Shown one piece after another: positions 5,181 through 5,402 of a stretch of 5,402 nt of DNA. The DNA is taken from positions 1 to 5,402 of the forward strand of contig JAISML010000081.1 of the NCBI GenBank assembly GCA_031276775.1, in the 5' to 3' direction. Positions within the stretch are counted from its first letter, which is position 1, and every line of letters starts with the position of its first letter. The notes beneath the pieces are model-generated. The model ran no database searches and was not told the origin of the DNA. It saw nothing but the letters and a program-made list of their open reading frames with translations. The position numbers and the translations under genes are program-made. The stretch comes from Eubacteriales Family XIII. Incertae Sedis bacterium. GTDB taxonomy: Bacteria > Bacillota > Clostridia > Peptostreptococcales > Anaerovoracaceae.

Positions 5181-5402
5181 ATGCGCAAACGGATACTGTT
5201 CTATTCCATATCGATTATTCTAATCAGCGTACTTGTTACTGCTTTTGTTTCCGTGTTTTTCAGCATCGCGGCCTATCTGAACGAAAAAGAGGATTCGCTG
5301 TACGCATACAGCCGGCTTATCAGCCAAAGCGTCAGCGATGATTTCGCCGACGGAACGGAGCATTCCATGTACGCATACGCCGCCGCGTTTTCCGAGGAAA
5401 GC
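5181..5402 (+). CDS. Sensor histidine kinase, N-terminus only
   Basis: The first 74 codons are present; the frame is open to the window end. The ATG at 5181 follows GGAAAGAG, a good ribosome binding site. The protein starts MRKR, then has one membrane helix at about 5-32 (Ile, Leu, Val, Phe-rich), then a polar segment beginning YLNEKEDSLYAYSRL that should lie outside the cell as the start of a sensor domain. This layout, directly behind a PhoB-type regulator on the same strand, is that of a PhoR/WalK-like membrane kinase. HAMP, PAS, phospho-accepting His and ATPase regions lie beyond the window, so kinase identity is inferred from position and N-terminal topology. It is probably cotranscribed with the regulator, since no promoter or terminator is visible in the 109-bp gap. 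Confidence 0.82.
   Translation, partial: MRKRILFYSISIILISVLVTAFVSVFFSIAAYLNEKEDSLYAYSRLISQSVSDDFADGTEHSMYAYAAAFSEES

Noticed and set aside
4046..5188. Long open frame on the minus strand opposite the regulator
   Set aside because: It is the complement of a clearly recognised regulator gene; open antisense frames are common in GC-rich codon usage, and the translation shows no family motifs.

Overview
The window looks like chromosomal DNA from a low-to-mid-GC Gram-positive bacterium, most likely a member of the Clostridia. The coding sequence is moderately GC-rich by eye. The promoters are AT-rich and close to the sigma-A consensus (TTGACA/TATAAT, 17-bp spacers). The gene set (ftsE-ftsX followed by a secreted coiled-coil protein, a SanA/YdcF-type protein, a PhoB-type regulator with its kinase) is ordinary for that group. 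The lineage is inferred from this context, not from a marker gene.

Left part (1-3814, all on the minus strand, read from right to left): a SanA/YdcF family membrane-anchored protein (3113-3814), a ParA/MinD-like P-loop-fold protein that has lost the nucleotide-binding lysines (2061-3041), then ftsE (1222-1947), ftsX (332-1225) and the N-terminus of an exported coiled-coil protein (1-263). ftsE and ftsX overlap by ATGA, and the exported protein follows after 68 bp. This is the classic layout in which the FtsEX complex uses ATP hydrolysis to switch on a peptidoglycan hydrolase outside the membrane during division or elongation. Both the P-loop gene and ftsE have their own near-perfect promoters, and the first of these abuts the ATG, so its mRNA may be leaderless.

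Middle (3815-4183): a 369-bp divergent intergenic region without a convincing gene. It contains five consecutive inverted repeats (3909-3994), a good plus-strand promoter (4024-4052) and a GC-rich, foldable leader of about 125 nt.

Right part (4184-5402, plus strand): an OmpR/PhoB-family response regulator with an exceptionally long linker (about 80 residues) between its receiver and DNA-binding domains, then a histidine kinase cut by the window end. An 11-bp motif, CGGTACAATGA, occurs twice in tandem between regulator and kinase and once more, inverted, upstream of the SanA-type gene. It is a possible regulatory link between the two divergent units.

No RNA genes, CRISPR arrays, insertion sequences or clear intrinsic terminators were found. 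The best leads for something unusual are the degenerate P-loop protein with its leaderless promoter and palindrome cluster, the dyad array, and the long regulator linker. None is proof of a new system.
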